Assembly (NCBI RefSeq): GCF_025397915.1
Contig: NZ_JALIDZ010000007.1
Location: 124,001-188,000, forward strand
DNA length: 64,000 bases
Reading direction: 5' to 3'
DNA from: Microbaculum marinisediminis
GTDB lineage: Bacteria > Pseudomonadota > Alphaproteobacteria > Rhizobiales > Tepidamorphaceae
The notes below the pieces were generated by a model. It saw nothing but the letters and a program-made list of their open reading frames with translations. It was not told the origin of the DNA and searched no databases. Positions 17,965-26,845 of this stretch are shown piece after piece (positions within the stretch are counted from its first letter, which is position 1; each line of letters starts with the position of its first letter). A program made the position numbers and the translations under genes.

Positions 17965-18393
17965 CTAACCCGGCATGCCCTCGTACGGGGCGATGTCGTC
18001 GGAAAGGCACAGCCAGTCCGGCCGGTTGCGGGCGAAGACATAGCGTTGCGGATGCCACAGCGCGGAGTCGTCGAAGGTTCCGCCGGCGATTCCCTGCAAG
18101 CCCGGCAGGAACTCCAGCGTCCAGCCGAGCGTCGTGCCGCAGGTCGGACAGAAGCGGGTCTCGATCCAGCGCCCGGCATCCGATGTCAGCCGGTAGGGCC
18201 GCGTCTCGCCCTTGAGGAACGCGACGTCGGCGGCGTCGAAATAGACGGATAGGCCGAGAACGCTGCCGGTCCGCTTCCGGCACCAGTGGCAGGAGCACGC
18301 GCTGATCCGCTTCGGCGTGCCCGTCGTCCGGTAACGCACGGCGCCGCAGACGCATCCGCCGCAGACGCATCCGCCTTCGTGTCCGTCGCTCAT
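17965..18393 (-). CDS. GFA/CENP-V family zinc protein
   Basis: A 142-residue protein with the GFA fold (glutathione-dependent formaldehyde-activating enzyme family). Zinc-binding cysteines are visible at CVCGGCVCGAV near the N-terminus, CSCHWCRKR at about 33-41 and FCPTCG at about 81-86. Start ATG 18393 is set by a strong GGAGG six bases upstream. It lies only 17 bp downstream of deoB and may be read with the nucleoside-salvage operon. True GFA activity is disputed for many members, so a metal-binding thiol chemistry role is the most that can be said. Confidence 0.85.
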   Translation of the reverse strand: MSDGHEGGCVCGGCVCGAVRYRTTGTPKRISACSCHWCRKRTGSVLGLSVYFDAADVAFLKGETRPYRLTSDAGRWIETRFCPTCGTTLGWTLEFLPGLQGIAGGTFDDSALWHPQRYVFARNRPDWLCLSDDIAPYEGMPG

Positions 18394-18410
18394 CGTCGCC
18401 TCCGTCCTGA

Positions 18411-19631
18411 TTAGAGGAAGGTCGTACCGTGCTGGAGGGGCGGCAGCCCCAGATGCGCGGCGACCGTCTGCCCGATATCGGCGAAGCTCGTCAGCGGCTG
18501 CGCGGGCCGGCCGTCGATACCCGGGCCGAAAGCCAGAACCGGGATCCGCTCGCGGGTATGGTCGGTGCCGGCGAAGGTCGGGTCGTTGCCGTGGTCGGCG
18601 GTCAGGACGACGAGATCGCCGGGCCGCAGAAGTGCCATCAGCTCGGGCAGCCGCGCGTCGAACTGTTCGAGGCAGGCCGCATAGCCGGCGACGTCGCGGC
18701 GATGGCCGTAGAGCTGGTCGAAATCGATGAAGTTGGTGAAGACGAGATCGCCGTCCTTCGCCGCCCGCGCGGCCTCCAGCGTCCGCTCGAACTGGCTGGC
18801 GTTGTCCGGCGCCTTCAGCACCTGGGTAGCGCCCCGGCCGACGAAGATGTCGGAGATCTTGCCGACCGCGTAGACGTCGTGCCCGGAGGCCTCGACCGCA
18901 TCGAGCAGCGTCGGCGCCGGTGGAGGCAGGGCGTAGTCGCGGCGATGGGGCGTGCGCACGAAGGTCGCCGCGCTGTCGCCGAGGAAAGGCCGGGCGATCA
19001 CGCGACCGACGCGCAGCGGATCGCACAGCCTGCGCGTGATTGCGCAGAGGTCGTAGAGCCGGTCGAGGCCGAAGGTCTCCTCGTGCGCGGCAATCTGCAG
19101 CACGGAATCGGCCGAGGTGTAGCAGATTGGCTTGCCCGTGCGCATGTGCTCCGCGCCGAGCTCCGCGATGATCTCGGTGCCGGAGGCATGCTTGTTGCCG
19201 AGCAGGCCCGGCAGATCGGCCTGCGTGATCATGGCGTCGGTAAGAGACTTCGGAAACGCCGGCTCGGTCGTCGGGAAATAGTGCCAGGCGAACGGCACCG
19301 GTAGTCCGGCGATCTCCCAGTGGCCGGACTGGGTGTCCTTGCCCTTCGATACCTCGCAGGCATAGGTCCAGACCGCCGACGGCCGTTCGACGCGTGCCAG
19401 GCCGTCAGGATGGCGCCCGGTCGCGGCCTCCGCCGCGCGGCCGAGGCCGAGCGCGTTCATGTTGGGGACGCGCAGCGCCCCGGACCGGCCGCCGGGCACG
19501 TCGGCGCGCCCGGCCGCGCAGGCTACGGCGATATGGCCGAGCGTGTCGGCGCCCTCGTCGCCGAAGGCGGCGGCATCGTCGGCACCGCCGATGCCGACGG
19601 AATCCATCACCAGGATCAGCGCCCGTTTCAT
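18411..19631 (-). CDS. deoB: Phosphopentomutase
   Basis: A 406-residue enzyme interconverting deoxyribose-1-phosphate (or ribose-1-phosphate) and the 5-phosphate, the step joining nucleoside phosphorolysis to DeoC. The N-terminal [31 protein letters not shown] is diagnostic, and the metal-binding alkaline-phosphatase-fold motifs [14 protein letters not shown] and [10 protein letters not shown] are intact near the C-terminus. The start at 19631 overlaps the deoA stop as ATGA, implying translational coupling. Fourth of the cdd-punA-deoC-deoA-deoB order counting back from the distal end, it is the last classical salvage gene before the GFA-like gene. Confidence 0.96.
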   Translation of the reverse strand: MKRALILVMDSVGIGGADDAAAFGDEGADTLGHIAVACAAGRADVPGGRSGALRVPNMNALGLGRAAEAATGRHPDGLARVERPSAVWTYACEVSKGKDTQSGHWEIAGLPVPFAWHYFPTTEPAFPKSLTDAMITQADLPGLLGNKHASGTEIIAELGAEHMRTGKPICYTSADSVLQIAAHEETFGLDRLYDLCAITRRLCDPLRVGRVIARPFLGDSAATFVRTPHRRDYALPPPAPTLLDAVEASGHDVYAVGKISDIFVGRGATQVLKAPDNASQFERTLEAARAAKDGDLVFTNFIDFDQLYGHRRDVAGYAACLEQFDARLPELMALLRPGDLVVLTADHGNDPTFAGTDHTRERIPVLAFGPGIDGRPAQPLTSFADIGQTVAAHLGLPPLQHGTTFL

Positions 19632-20965
19632 CGTGCCGTCTCGTCGATGCGCGCGCACACGACCGGCCGCGGCTCCGGCGCGTCGCCGATCGTATAGGCG
19701 CCTCGCAGGGCCTCCGCCCCGCGCTCGGCAGCCGCCTCGTTACCGGCGTGAACGATGCCGATCGGACGGTCGGGACCGACCTCGTCGCCAAGCCCGGCAA
19801 GCTGCGTGAACCCGACCGCGGGATCGATCACATCGTCCGTGCGCCGCCGCCCGCCGCCGAGCGAGATCACGGCGACACCGACGCCGCGCGTATCGATCGC
19901 CGCGACATGGCCCGCGTCCCGCGCGAACACCGCGCGCCGGATCGGTGCCTCGGGCAGGTGGACCCAGGGCCGCTCGACGAGATCGGCGGGGCCGCCGAGG
20001 GCTGTAACCATCCGCGCGAAGGTCTCCGCCGCCTGTCCGCCGTCCAGGACATTCCTCGCCATCTCGAGACCGGCCTCCGTCGATCCCGCCAGGCCGCCCA
20101 GGCGCAGCATCTCGCCGGCGAGCGACAGCGTCACGTGCTCCAGCCGTCCGTCGCGTCTCTCGCCGGTCAGGAAGTGCACGGCGTTGGCCACCTCGACCGC
20201 GTTGCCCGCGGCCGAGGCGAGCGGCTCGTGCATGTCGGTCAACAGGGCCGTCGTCCTCAGCCCGGCGCCGTTGGCGACCGAGACGAGACTGACCGCGAGC
20301 GCCCGGGCCGCTTCGTAGTCTTCCATGAAGGCGCCGGACCCGAGCTTGACGTCGAGTACCAGTCCGTCGAGCCCGGCGGCGAGCTTCTTCGACAGGATCG
20401 AGGCGGTGATCAGCGCGATCGATTCGACCGTCGCGGTCACGTCGCGGATCGCGTAGAGCCGCCGGTCGGCCGGTGCCAGATCGGCGGTCTGGCCGATGAT
20501 GGCGCACCCGACGTCGGCGATCACCCGGCGAAACGTGTCGAGATCGGGCTGGCTCCGGTAGCCGGGTATCGAATCGAGCTTGTCGAGCGTGCCACCGGTA
20601 TGGCCCAGGCCCCGCCCGGAGATCATCGGCACGCGCGCCCCGCAGGCCGCGACGATCGGGGCGAGCATCAGCGAGACGGTATCGCCGACGCCGCCGGTCG
20701 AATGCTTGTCGAGCACCGGGCCGCCGTCGGCCGTCCCGCCCGTTCGGGGCCAGTCGAGCACGGAGCCGGAATCGCGCATCGACAGCGTCAGCGCCACGCG
20801 TTCGGCCGTGTCGAGATCGCGGAAGAAGATCGCCATCGCCAACGCCGCCACCTGGCCCTCGCTGATCGACCCGTCCGTCAGGCCCTGGATGAAGAACGAG
20901 ATCTCCTGGGCCGAAAGCGTCTCGCCGTCGCGTTTCCTGCGGATGATTTCCTGCGGCAGAAGCAT
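19628..20965 (-). CDS. deoA: Thymidine phosphorylase
   Basis: A 445-residue enzyme that phosphorolyses thymidine and deoxyuridine to base plus deoxyribose-1-phosphate. The small alpha domain starts [15 protein letters not shown] and has FIQGLTDG. The phosphate-binding and active-site region reads [24 protein letters not shown], the pyrimidine phosphorylase signature, followed by [21 protein letters not shown]. Size matches the bacterial DeoA family. It starts six bases downstream of the deoC stop and its own stop overlaps the deoB start. The product feeds DeoB and then DeoC in the same operon. Confidence 0.96.
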   Translation of the reverse strand: MLLPQEIIRRKRDGETLSAQEISFFIQGLTDGSISEGQVAALAMAIFFRDLDTAERVALTLSMRDSGSVLDWPRTGGTADGGPVLDKHSTGGVGDTVSLMLAPIVAACGARVPMISGRGLGHTGGTLDKLDSIPGYRSQPDLDTFRRVIADVGCAIIGQTADLAPADRRLYAIRDVTATVESIALITASILSKKLAAGLDGLVLDVKLGSGAFMEDYEAARALAVSLVSVANGAGLRTTALLTDMHEPLASAAGNAVEVANAVHFLTGERRDGRLEHVTLSLAGEMLRLGGLAGSTEAGLEMARNVLDGGQAAETFARMVTALGGPADLVERPWVHLPEAPIRRAVFARDAGHVAAIDTRGVGVAVISLGGGRRRTDDVIDPAVGFTQLAGLGDEVGPDRPIGIVHAGNEAAAERGAEALRGAYTIGDAPEPRPVVCARIDETAR

Positions 20966-20971
20966 GACCGG

Positions 20972-21751
20972 CTAATATCCCGTCCCTGTCTCTCTGGCAG
21001 CCGTGCGTCCGTCGAGTTCGGCCAGCAGGGCATCGAGCAGCCCCGAGGCGCCGAAGCGGAAGGTCTCCGGCCTTGCCCAGTCCGCCCCGAGGATCTCGTC
21101 GGCGAGGCCGAGATAGGTGGCCGCGTCGTCGAGCGTGCGGATGCCGCCGGCCGCCTTGAAGCCGACCTTTCCGCCTGTCTCGGCGATTACCGAAAGCATG
21201 ATGCGGGCGGCCTCCGGCGTGGCGTTGACCGTCACCTTGCCGGTCGAGGTCTTGATGAAGTCGGCGCCGGCGCGGATAGCGATTCCGGACGCCGAACGTA
21301 TCAGCGCCGGATCTTCCAGTTCGCCGGTTTCGAGGATGACCTTCAGTGTCGCGCCCCGTGTCGCACCTTGGGTCGCCGCGCGTACCCGCGCGACCTGCGC
21401 CTCCGCTTCGGCGGGATCGGTCGCGATGCGGCGATACGCTATCACCATGTCGATCTCGTCGGCGCCGTCGACCATCGCCCGGTCGGTCTCGTCGAGGATT
21501 GCGTCGATAGCGGACTCCCCATCGGGGAAGTTCACGACGGTCGCGATCCGCACCGGCGTCCCGGTGAGCAGGGGCCGTGCCTGGGCGACGAAGCGTGGCC
21601 AGATGCAGATTGCCGCCACGGGCCCGTGCGCGGTCGTCGCGCGCGCACACAAGGCCGCGACGTCCGCGGGCGTGCAGGTCGCATCGAGATTGGTGAGATC
21701 GAGACAGGCGAGGGCGCGCATCGCCACCGCCCTGCAGTCGACGATGTTCAT
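20972..21751 (-). CDS. deoC: Deoxyribose-phosphate aldolase
   Basis: A 259-residue class I aldolase cleaving deoxyribose-5-phosphate to acetaldehyde and glyceraldehyde-3-phosphate. The Schiff-base lysine lies in GADFIKTSTGK (near residue 165). The second active-site lysine is in VGFKAAGGIRTL. The N-terminal ACLDLTNLDATCTPADV and the VVNFPDGES block are typical. Its start overlaps the stop of the purine nucleoside phosphorylase gene (ATGA). Acetaldehyde and triose phosphate from this step carry nucleoside carbon into central metabolism. Confidence 0.95.
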   Translation of the reverse strand: MNIVDCRAVAMRALACLDLTNLDATCTPADVAALCARATTAHGPVAAICIWPRFVAQARPLLTGTPVRIATVVNFPDGESAIDAILDETDRAMVDGADEIDMVIAYRRIATDPAEAEAQVARVRAATQGATRGATLKVILETGELEDPALIRSASGIAIRAGADFIKTSTGKVTVNATPEAARIMLSVIAETGGKVGFKAAGGIRTLDDAATYLGLADEILGADWARPETFRFGASGLLDALLAELDGRTAARETGTGY

Positions 21752-22545
21752 CCGATCTCCCCGACGAGGCGCGTCAGCAACCGCGCGAGCTTGTCCCCGC
21801 CCTCGGGCGCCATCGCCTTCGTCTCTTCGTGCGACAGTTCGGCCCCGGTGATGCCGGCGGCCATGTTGGTGATGACCGAGAAGGCGAGCACCCGCATCCT
21901 CAGGAAACGGGCGAGGATCACCTCCGGAACGGTCGACATGCCGACGGCGTCGGCGCCGAGCACGCGCGCCATGCGGATCTCCGCCGGCGTCTCGAAGGTC
22001 GGACCGGAGAACCAGGCATAGACGCCGGAGGCGAGGCCGATGGCTTCGGCCTCGGCCGCACGTTCGGCGGCGGCGCGAAGGTCGGCGTCGTAGGCCATCG
22101 TCATGCCGACGAAACGGTCGTCTGTCGGCTCGCCGATCAGCGGATTGGCGCCGGCGAGATTGATGTGGTCGGTAATCATCATCACCGAGCCGGGCGGTGC
22201 CGTCGGATCGAGGCTGCCGGCGGAATTGGTGAGGATCAGCGTCTCGACCCCGATCGCCTGCAGCATCTCGAGCGGAAACCGCATCGCATCGGCGCGGCCC
22301 TCCTCGTAATAGTGGGCGCGGCCGGACAGGACGGCGACGGGCCTGCCGGCGAGCGTGCCGATGACGAGCGCGCCGGAATGGCCCGAAACCGTCGGCTCCG
22401 GGAACCCCGGCAACTCCGAGTAGGGGATCGAGGCGGCATCGGCGAGCGCGTCGACCAGCCCCCCGAGCCCCGAGCCGAGCACGATTCCGATCGTCGGCTG
22501 GTGCTGCGCCTTTTCAGCGATCAGCGATGTCGTCGTGTCCTTCAT
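21748..22545 (-). CDS. punA: Purine nucleoside phosphorylase (trimeric PNP type)
   Basis: A 265-residue enzyme that splits purine (deoxy)nucleosides into base and (deoxy)ribose-1-phosphate. GIVLGSGLGG near the start binds phosphate, and SGHSGALVIG, TNSAGSLDP and GPTFETPAEIRMARVLGADAVGMSTVPE are signature blocks of the low-molecular-weight homotrimeric class, not of hexameric DeoD. ATG 22545 has GGAGGGACG immediately upstream, so a much longer upstream in-frame extension is rejected. It overlaps both cdd (upstream) and deoC (downstream) by four bases. Confidence 0.93.
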   Translation of the reverse strand: MKDTTTSLIAEKAQHQPTIGIVLGSGLGGLVDALADAASIPYSELPGFPEPTVSGHSGALVIGTLAGRPVAVLSGRAHYYEEGRADAMRFPLEMLQAIGVETLILTNSAGSLDPTAPPGSVMMITDHINLAGANPLIGEPTDDRFVGMTMAYDADLRAAAERAAEAEAIGLASGVYAWFSGPTFETPAEIRMARVLGADAVGMSTVPEVILARFLRMRVLAFSVITNMAAGITGAELSHEETKAMAPEGGDKLARLLTRLVGEIG

Positions 22546-22937
22546 CGTCCCTCCGGTCCGAATGCGCGCGGCAGCAACTCGCCGAGCGTTACCGTTTCCA
22601 CCACGCCCGTGGCATCGCACAGATGAATGCGGGTATCGGCCGTGCCGAATTCCCGGATCCGTTGCCGACAGCCGCCGCAGGGCGGGATGCATGCCACCTT
22701 CCCTGCGACGATGGCCACCTCGATGATCGCCCGCTCGCCGGCGCCCACCATCTGGGCGATCGCCGAGGTCTCGGCGCACCAGCCTTCCGGATACGAGGCA
22801 TTCTCGACATTGCAGCCCGAATAGATCGCGCCGCCGGCCGACCGGATCGCCGCGCCGACGGGAAAGTTCGAATGCGGCGCGTAGGCCTTCGCCATCGCCG
22901 CCTTCGCGGCCTCGAACAAATCGTGCGGATCGCTCAT
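22542..22937 (-). CDS. cdd: Cytidine deaminase
   Basis: A 131-residue homotetrameric-type enzyme converting cytidine and deoxycytidine to uridine forms, which DeoA can then use. Zinc and catalysis motifs are CAETSAI (zinc Cys and catalytic Glu) and PCGGCRQ (two zinc Cys). Substrate-binding residues lie in FPVGAAI and GCNVENASYPEG. Start 22937 has AAGGAG at ideal spacing. It is the first gene of the cdd-punA-deoC-deoA-deoB salvage operon. The gap to the CAP-domain gene upstream is 55 bp, so a promoter between them is possible but not evident. Confidence 0.95.
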   Translation of the reverse strand: MSDPHDLFEAAKAAMAKAYAPHSNFPVGAAIRSAGGAIYSGCNVENASYPEGWCAETSAIAQMVGAGERAIIEVAIVAGKVACIPPCGGCRQRIREFGTADTRIHLCDATGVVETVTLGELLPRAFGPEGR

Positions 22938-22992
22938 CACCGCTCCTTCGCGTAACCCGCGCCGCCCTTCACCGGCGCCGAACATCCCGTCT

Positions 22993-23496
22993 TCACCTGC
23001 CCCGGTCCGGGTCGGGCGCCGCCAGGATCAGTGTCCAATAGGTCCCGTACTTGTCATCCGCCCGCGCCGCGCCGACGCCGATCTCGGTTGCCTGCGGCTC
23101 GAGCAGGTTCGACCGGTGGCCGGTCGACGTCTGCCAGCCCGCCAGCGCCGCGTCGAAGTCGTCGTAGCCGGCGCTGACATTCTCGACGGCGACGAGCCAG
23201 ACGTAACCCGCCCCCTTGAGCCGCTTGTGCAGTGGGCCGATCAGGTCGTGGCCGAGCCGTCCGCGTCGCGCCATGGCCATTGCCTGCCGCTCGGCGATGG
23301 CGTTGAGGCGGCTGTTGGCGTTGACGGGGCCGCGTCCCTGTGCCGTCCGAAAGGCGGTGGTGGATGCGGCGGCGGCCCGCGTATTGACCGCAACGGGGCT
23401 GACGCCGCCGAAACCGCCGGGCCCGGCGCACGCTCCCACGAGTAGCGTCAGGCAGAGGATAACGGGAAATGCCGCCCGGGCGGAAATCGCCTTCAC
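22993..23496 (-). CDS. CAP/SCP domain lipoprotein
   Basis: A 167-residue predicted lipoprotein. The start is taken as GTG 23496, giving a lipid signal peptide (VKAISARAAFPVILCLTLL, lipobox VGAC). No ATG lies within 140 bases upstream in frame, and the ribosome site is weak. The CAP domain fills the rest: LNAIAERQAMAMARRGRLGHD, VENVSAGY, GWQTSTGHRSNLLEP and YGTYWTLIL match bacterial CAP (YkwD-like) proteins, including the conserved His, Glu and HRxNLL blocks. Bacterial members are exported and may act on cell-wall or lipid ligands, but activities are mostly unknown. It lies just upstream of cdd on the same strand. Confidence 0.78.
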   Translation of the reverse strand: MKAISARAAFPVILCLTLLVGACAGPGGFGGVSPVAVNTRAAAASTTAFRTAQGRGPVNANSRLNAIAERQAMAMARRGRLGHDLIGPLHKRLKGAGYVWLVAVENVSAGYDDFDAALAGWQTSTGHRSNLLEPQATEIGVGAARADDKYGTYWTLILAAPDPDRGR

Positions 23497-23842
23497 CGGG
23501 CGCCCCGCGGTGCGCGGCAGCGCCGCTGCGCGTCTGGATTCCGGCTGGTCACGTGCGGGGCTTCGGGTCTTTGGCGGTGGTGAGAAATTCGTTCGCCATG
23601 TCCACCTCTCTATCGAAAAACCGTCCGGCCAGATCGTGGGCATCCGTCTTGCCGGCCGGCGGGAGATTGGCACGGGCAGGGGGCGGTTGCACCCGCTTTG
23701 TGACGGCCGAAGGTCGATTTGTCCCGCGTCTTTCCAGCCATGTGGCTGATGTCGATCCCGACGGTCGGCTTCGCCCGCATTTGCCTTGGCGGTCGCGACC
23801 TGCTTAACAGGAAGGCCCAGCCACCCCGTTTCCCTGGAGGCC
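23497..23842. other. Divergent region between the CAP lipoprotein and homospermidine synthase genes
   Basis: About 346 bases. Apart from a possible 16-codon leader-like frame on the leftward strand (23549-23599), nothing with coding character was seen. The rightward frame of homospermidine synthase is open from a TTG at 23786, but that start has no ribosome site. No clear promoter consensus or long inverted repeat was identified. Confidence 0.4.
23549..23599 (-). CDS. Possible 16-residue micropeptide or leader
   Basis: An ATG at 23599 is preceded by GAGAGGTGG at good spacing and encodes MANEFLTTAKDPKPRT before a stop, about 50 bases upstream of the CAP-domain lipoprotein GTG. No homologue is recalled and such short frames occur by chance. 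The strength of the ribosome site is the only positive evidence. It could be a translated leader of the downstream leftward gene. Confidence 0.2.
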   Translation of the reverse strand: MANEFLTTAKDPKPRT

Positions 23843-25264
23843 GTGATCCGCGCCGCAACGCCGAATGGAAATATCGTAATCCTCGGATACGGAACGATCG
23901 GCCAGTGCGTCCTGCCGTTGCTGATCGACCGCTTGAACCGGCCTGCATCCGATTTCACGATTATCGACCGGATCGATCCGCCGGGCATGCTGTCGCCCTT
24001 TCGCGAAAGCGGCCTCACCTATCGGAAACGGGCGGTCTCGGCGCAGAATTTCGCGGAAGTTCTCGCGGAAGCCACGGAACCGGGCGATCTCCTCCTCAAT
24101 CTCACCATGGGCGTCGATTCCCTCGCCGTCGCCGACTGGTGCCACCACCATGGCGTCTCCTATGTCGATACGGCGCTGGAGCCATGGGAAGGCTTCGTCG
24201 AGGACTCCGATCTGCCCGCCGGCGAGCGCACGGAATACGCCCTGCACCAGCGTGCCCGGCTGCACGCGGAGAAGACCTGGCGGACCGATGGTCCGACGGC
24301 GATCATCACCCATGGTGCCAATCCCGGCCTCGTCAGCCACTTCGCCAAGGCGGCGCTGATCGAGATAGCCAAGGGTATGAAGCTCGATTTCGCCGCGCCG
24401 TCGACGCGGTGCGACTGGGCCCGGCTCGCCCAGCGGACCGGCACCAAGGTGATCCATATCTCCGAGCGCGACACTCAGGTCTCGGCCACGCCGAAGATGC
24501 CGGGAGAGTTCGTCAACACCTGGAGCATCCCCGGCTTCGTCGAAGAGGCGATGATGCCGGTCGAACTCGGCTGGGGCACCCATGAGCGCGCCTTGCCGGA
24601 CGACGCCCTCGAGCACGCGGAAGGTCCCTGCAACACGATCTACATCGACCAGCCGGCGGCCCGCTTCCAGATGTACTCCTGGGTACCGACGTCGGGACAG
24701 ATCCTGGGTCTCGCCCTGCCGCACAGCGAGAACGTGACGATCAGCGACTACCTGACGGTCGAGGCCGACGGCGAGCCGACCTACAGGCCGACCGTCGCCT
24801 TCGTCTATCTGCCGTGCGACGGCGCCTTCACCAGCCTGCACGAGACGATGATGGGCGGCTGGCAGGAACCCGAGGCCGAGCGCGTCATCAAGCGCGACGT
24901 CGTCGAGGGGCAGGACGAACTCGGCGTCCTGCTGCTCGGTCACGGCCTGAACGGGCTCTGGTACGGGTCGCAGCTCGATATCCACGAGGCGCGGCGCGTC
25001 GTGCCCCATTCCAACTCGACGGCGTTGCAGGTGGCGGCCGGCGTGGTCGCATCGTCGCTATGGGCGCTTGAGAACCCGAATGCCGGCTTCTGCGAGCCGG
25101 AAGACCTGCCGCACGATTTCGTGCTCGAGGCGGCACGGCCGTATCTCGGCCGCGTGGTCTGCGAGCGGACCGACTGGACGCCGGTCGATCAGCGCCCGTT
25201 CATCGATGCCCCGCCGGAGCCGAAGGATCCGTGGCAGTTCGCCAATTTCCGATCCGGCACCTGA
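23843..25264 (+). CDS. hss: Homospermidine synthase
   Basis: A 473-residue NAD-dependent enzyme joining two putrescines (or spermidine plus putrescine) into homospermidine, a major polyamine of many alphaproteobacteria. The N-terminal Rossmann motif is NIVILGYGTIGQCVLPLL. Further blocks are MGVDSLAVADWCHHHGVSYVDTALEPWEGF, THGANPGLVSHFAK and LGWGTHE. The proline-rich end (PEPKDPWQF) is also normal. The start is uncertain: GTG 23843 follows GGAGG by only two bases, and TTG 23786 would add 19 residues without a ribosome site. It converges on ahcY across a terminator. Interesting context: a putrescine-type importer lies about 16 kb away. Confidence 0.93.
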   Translation: MIRAATPNGNIVILGYGTIGQCVLPLLIDRLNRPASDFTIIDRIDPPGMLSPFRESGLTYRKRAVSAQNFAEVLAEATEPGDLLLNLTMGVDSLAVADWCHHHGVSYVDTALEPWEGFVEDSDLPAGERTEYALHQRARLHAEKTWRTDGPTAIITHGANPGLVSHFAKAALIEIAKGMKLDFAAPSTRCDWARLAQRTGTKVIHISERDTQVSATPKMPGEFVNTWSIPGFVEEAMMPVELGWGTHERALPDDALEHAEGPCNTIYIDQPAARFQMYSWVPTSGQILGLALPHSENVTISDYLTVEADGEPTYRPTVAFVYLPCDGAFTSLHETMMGGWQEPEAERVIKRDVVEGQDELGVLLLGHGLNGLWYGSQLDIHEARRVVPHSNSTALQVAAGVVASSLWALENPNAGFCEPEDLPHDFVLEAARPYLGRVVCERTDWTPVDQRPFIDAPPEPKDPWQFANFRSGT

Positions 25265-25304
25265 GGGCGAACCGGGGTAGGCGGTCGCGCATCGCCCGCC
25301 ACCA

Positions 25305-25337
25305 CAAACAAAAACGGCGGGCTGATCGCCCGCCGTT
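25305..25337 (-). terminator. Intrinsic terminator of the metK-ahcY transcript
   Basis: A ten-bp perfect stem (AACGGCGGGC with its complement, 25313-25337) and a five-base loop. On the leftward strand it is followed by a T-rich tail (TTTTTGTTTG), 27 bases after the ahcY stop. This is the clearest intrinsic terminator in the window. It may also help stop the convergent homospermidine synthase transcript. Confidence 0.85.
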
Positions 25338-25363
25338 CTCGTTCAGTCGTGTGAGGCCAGGCC

Positions 25364-26758
25364 TCAGTACCGGTAGTGGTCGGCCTTGTACGGCCCTTCC
25401 TGCGACACGCCGATGTAGCTGGCCTGCTCGGGGGTCAGCGTCGTGAGATTGACGCCGAGCTTGGCCAGATGCAGCGTGGCGACCTTCTCGTCCAGGTGCT
25501 TGGGCAGCACGTAGACCTTGTTCTCGTAGGCCGCGCCGTTGGTCCACAGCTCGATCTGCGCCAGCGTCTGGTTGGTGAACGAGGCGCTCATCACGAAGCT
25601 CGGGTGGCCGGTCGCGTTGCCGAGATTCACCAGGCGGCCCTCTGAGAGCAGGATCATCCGCTTGCCGTCGGGGAACTCGATCATGTCCACCTGCGGCTTC
25701 ACGTTGGTCCACTTGTAGTTCTTCAGGCCGGCTACCTGGATCTCGTTATCGAAGTGACCGATGTTGCAGACGATGGCCATGTCCTTCATCGCCCGCATAT
25801 GGTCCACCGTCAGCACGTCCTTGTTGCCGGTGGCGGTGACGAAGATGTCGGCATGGGGCACCGCTTCTTCCATGGTCTGCACGGCGAAGCCGTCCATTGC
25901 CGCCTGCAGCGCGCAGATCGGATCGATCTCGGTCACGACCACGCGCGCGCCGGCGCCGCTCAGCGACTGCGCCGAGCCCTTGCCGACGTCGCCGTAGCCG
26001 GCGACCAGCGCCACCTTGCCCGCCATCATCACGTCGGTCGCCCGGCGGATGCCGTCGACCAGGCTCTCGCGGCAGCCGTACTTGTTGTCGAACTTCGACT
26101 TGGTCACCGAGTCGTTGACGTTGATCGCCGGGAAGGGGAGGTCGCCCTTCTTCTGCATCTCGTAGAGACGCAGCACGCCGGTGGTGGTCTCCTCGCTGAC
26201 GCCCTTGATCGAGGCCTTCACCTTGGCGAACCAGCCCGGGCTCGCGGCAAGCCGCTTCTTGAGCTGTGCCACCAGCGCCTCTTCCTCCTCGCTCGTCGGC
26301 GTCGGCATGGCCGAGGCGTCGGCCTCCACCTTGGCGCCGAGCAGGATGTACAGCGTCGCGTCGCCGCCGTCGTCGAGGATCATGTTGGCGACTTCGCCGT
26401 CCGGCCAATGGAAGATCCGGTCGATATAGTCCCAGTACTCGGTCAGGCTCTCGCCCTTCACCGCGAATACCGGCGTGCGCTTCGCCGCGATCGCCGCCGC
26501 CGCGTGGTCCTGCGTCGAGAAGATGTTGCACGAGGCCCAGCGCACCTCCGCGCCGAGCGCCTGCAGCGTTTCGATCAGCACCGCGGTCTGGATCGTCATG
26601 TGCAGCGCGCCGGAAATCCGTGCGCCCTTCAGCGGCTGCGAGGCACCGTACTCCTCGCGCGTCGCCATCAGGCCCGGCATCTCCGTCTCCGCAATCTCGA
26701 TCTCCTTGCGGCCCCAGTCGGCCAGTCCAAGGTCCTTCACAACATAATCGCCAGACAT
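25364..26758 (-). CDS. ahcY: S-adenosylhomocysteine hydrolase
   Basis: A 464-residue NAD-dependent enzyme that splits S-adenosylhomocysteine, the by-product of methylation, into homocysteine and adenosine. Visible blocks are [60 protein letters not shown] with substrate and NAD residues, the Rossmann motif [10 protein letters not shown], and the C-terminal KADHYRY that completes the neighbour's cofactor site. The insertion in the middle ([14 protein letters not shown] region) is the longer bacterial form. ATG 26758 follows AGGACAGGTG; a GTG one codon earlier is possible. It is the last gene of the methyltransferase-metK-ahcY set. Confidence 0.98.
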   Translation of the reverse strand: MSGDYVVKDLGLADWGRKEIEIAETEMPGLMATREEYGASQPLKGARISGALHMTIQTAVLIETLQALGAEVRWASCNIFSTQDHAAAAIAAKRTPVFAVKGESLTEYWDYIDRIFHWPDGEVANMILDDGGDATLYILLGAKVEADASAMPTPTSEEEEALVAQLKKRLAASPGWFAKVKASIKGVSEETTTGVLRLYEMQKKGDLPFPAINVNDSVTKSKFDNKYGCRESLVDGIRRATDVMMAGKVALVAGYGDVGKGSAQSLSGAGARVVVTEIDPICALQAAMDGFAVQTMEEAVPHADIFVTATGNKDVLTVDHMRAMKDMAIVCNIGHFDNEIQVAGLKNYKWTNVKPQVDMIEFPDGKRMILLSEGRLVNLGNATGHPSFVMSASFTNQTLAQIELWTNGAAYENKVYVLPKHLDEKVATLHLAKLGVNLTTLTPEQASYIGVSQEGPYKADHYRY

Positions 26759-26796
26759 CACCTGTCCTTTTCCATTTGAATTCGCATTACACGGAA

Positions 26797-26819
26797 GGGG
26801 CAGCCGAAGCGGCCGCCCC
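26797..26819 (-). repeat. Imperfect GC-rich hairpin between metK and ahcY
   Basis: GGGGC-A-GCC pairs with GGC-C-GCCCC around a five-base loop with one mismatch, in the 87-bp metK-ahcY gap. It is followed leftward by CTTCCG, not a real T-run. It may partly attenuate ahcY or protect the metK message. No match to known SAM or SAH riboswitch consensus was recognised by eye. Confidence 0.35.
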
Positions 26820-26845
26820 GTATTTAGATCGATCAGGCCGATGGC

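Noticed and set aside
19394-22021. An 875-codon forward frame across deoB, deoA and deoC
   Set aside because: Three enzymes with intact active-site motifs are encoded on the reverse strand. The forward frame has no ribosome site and no domain.
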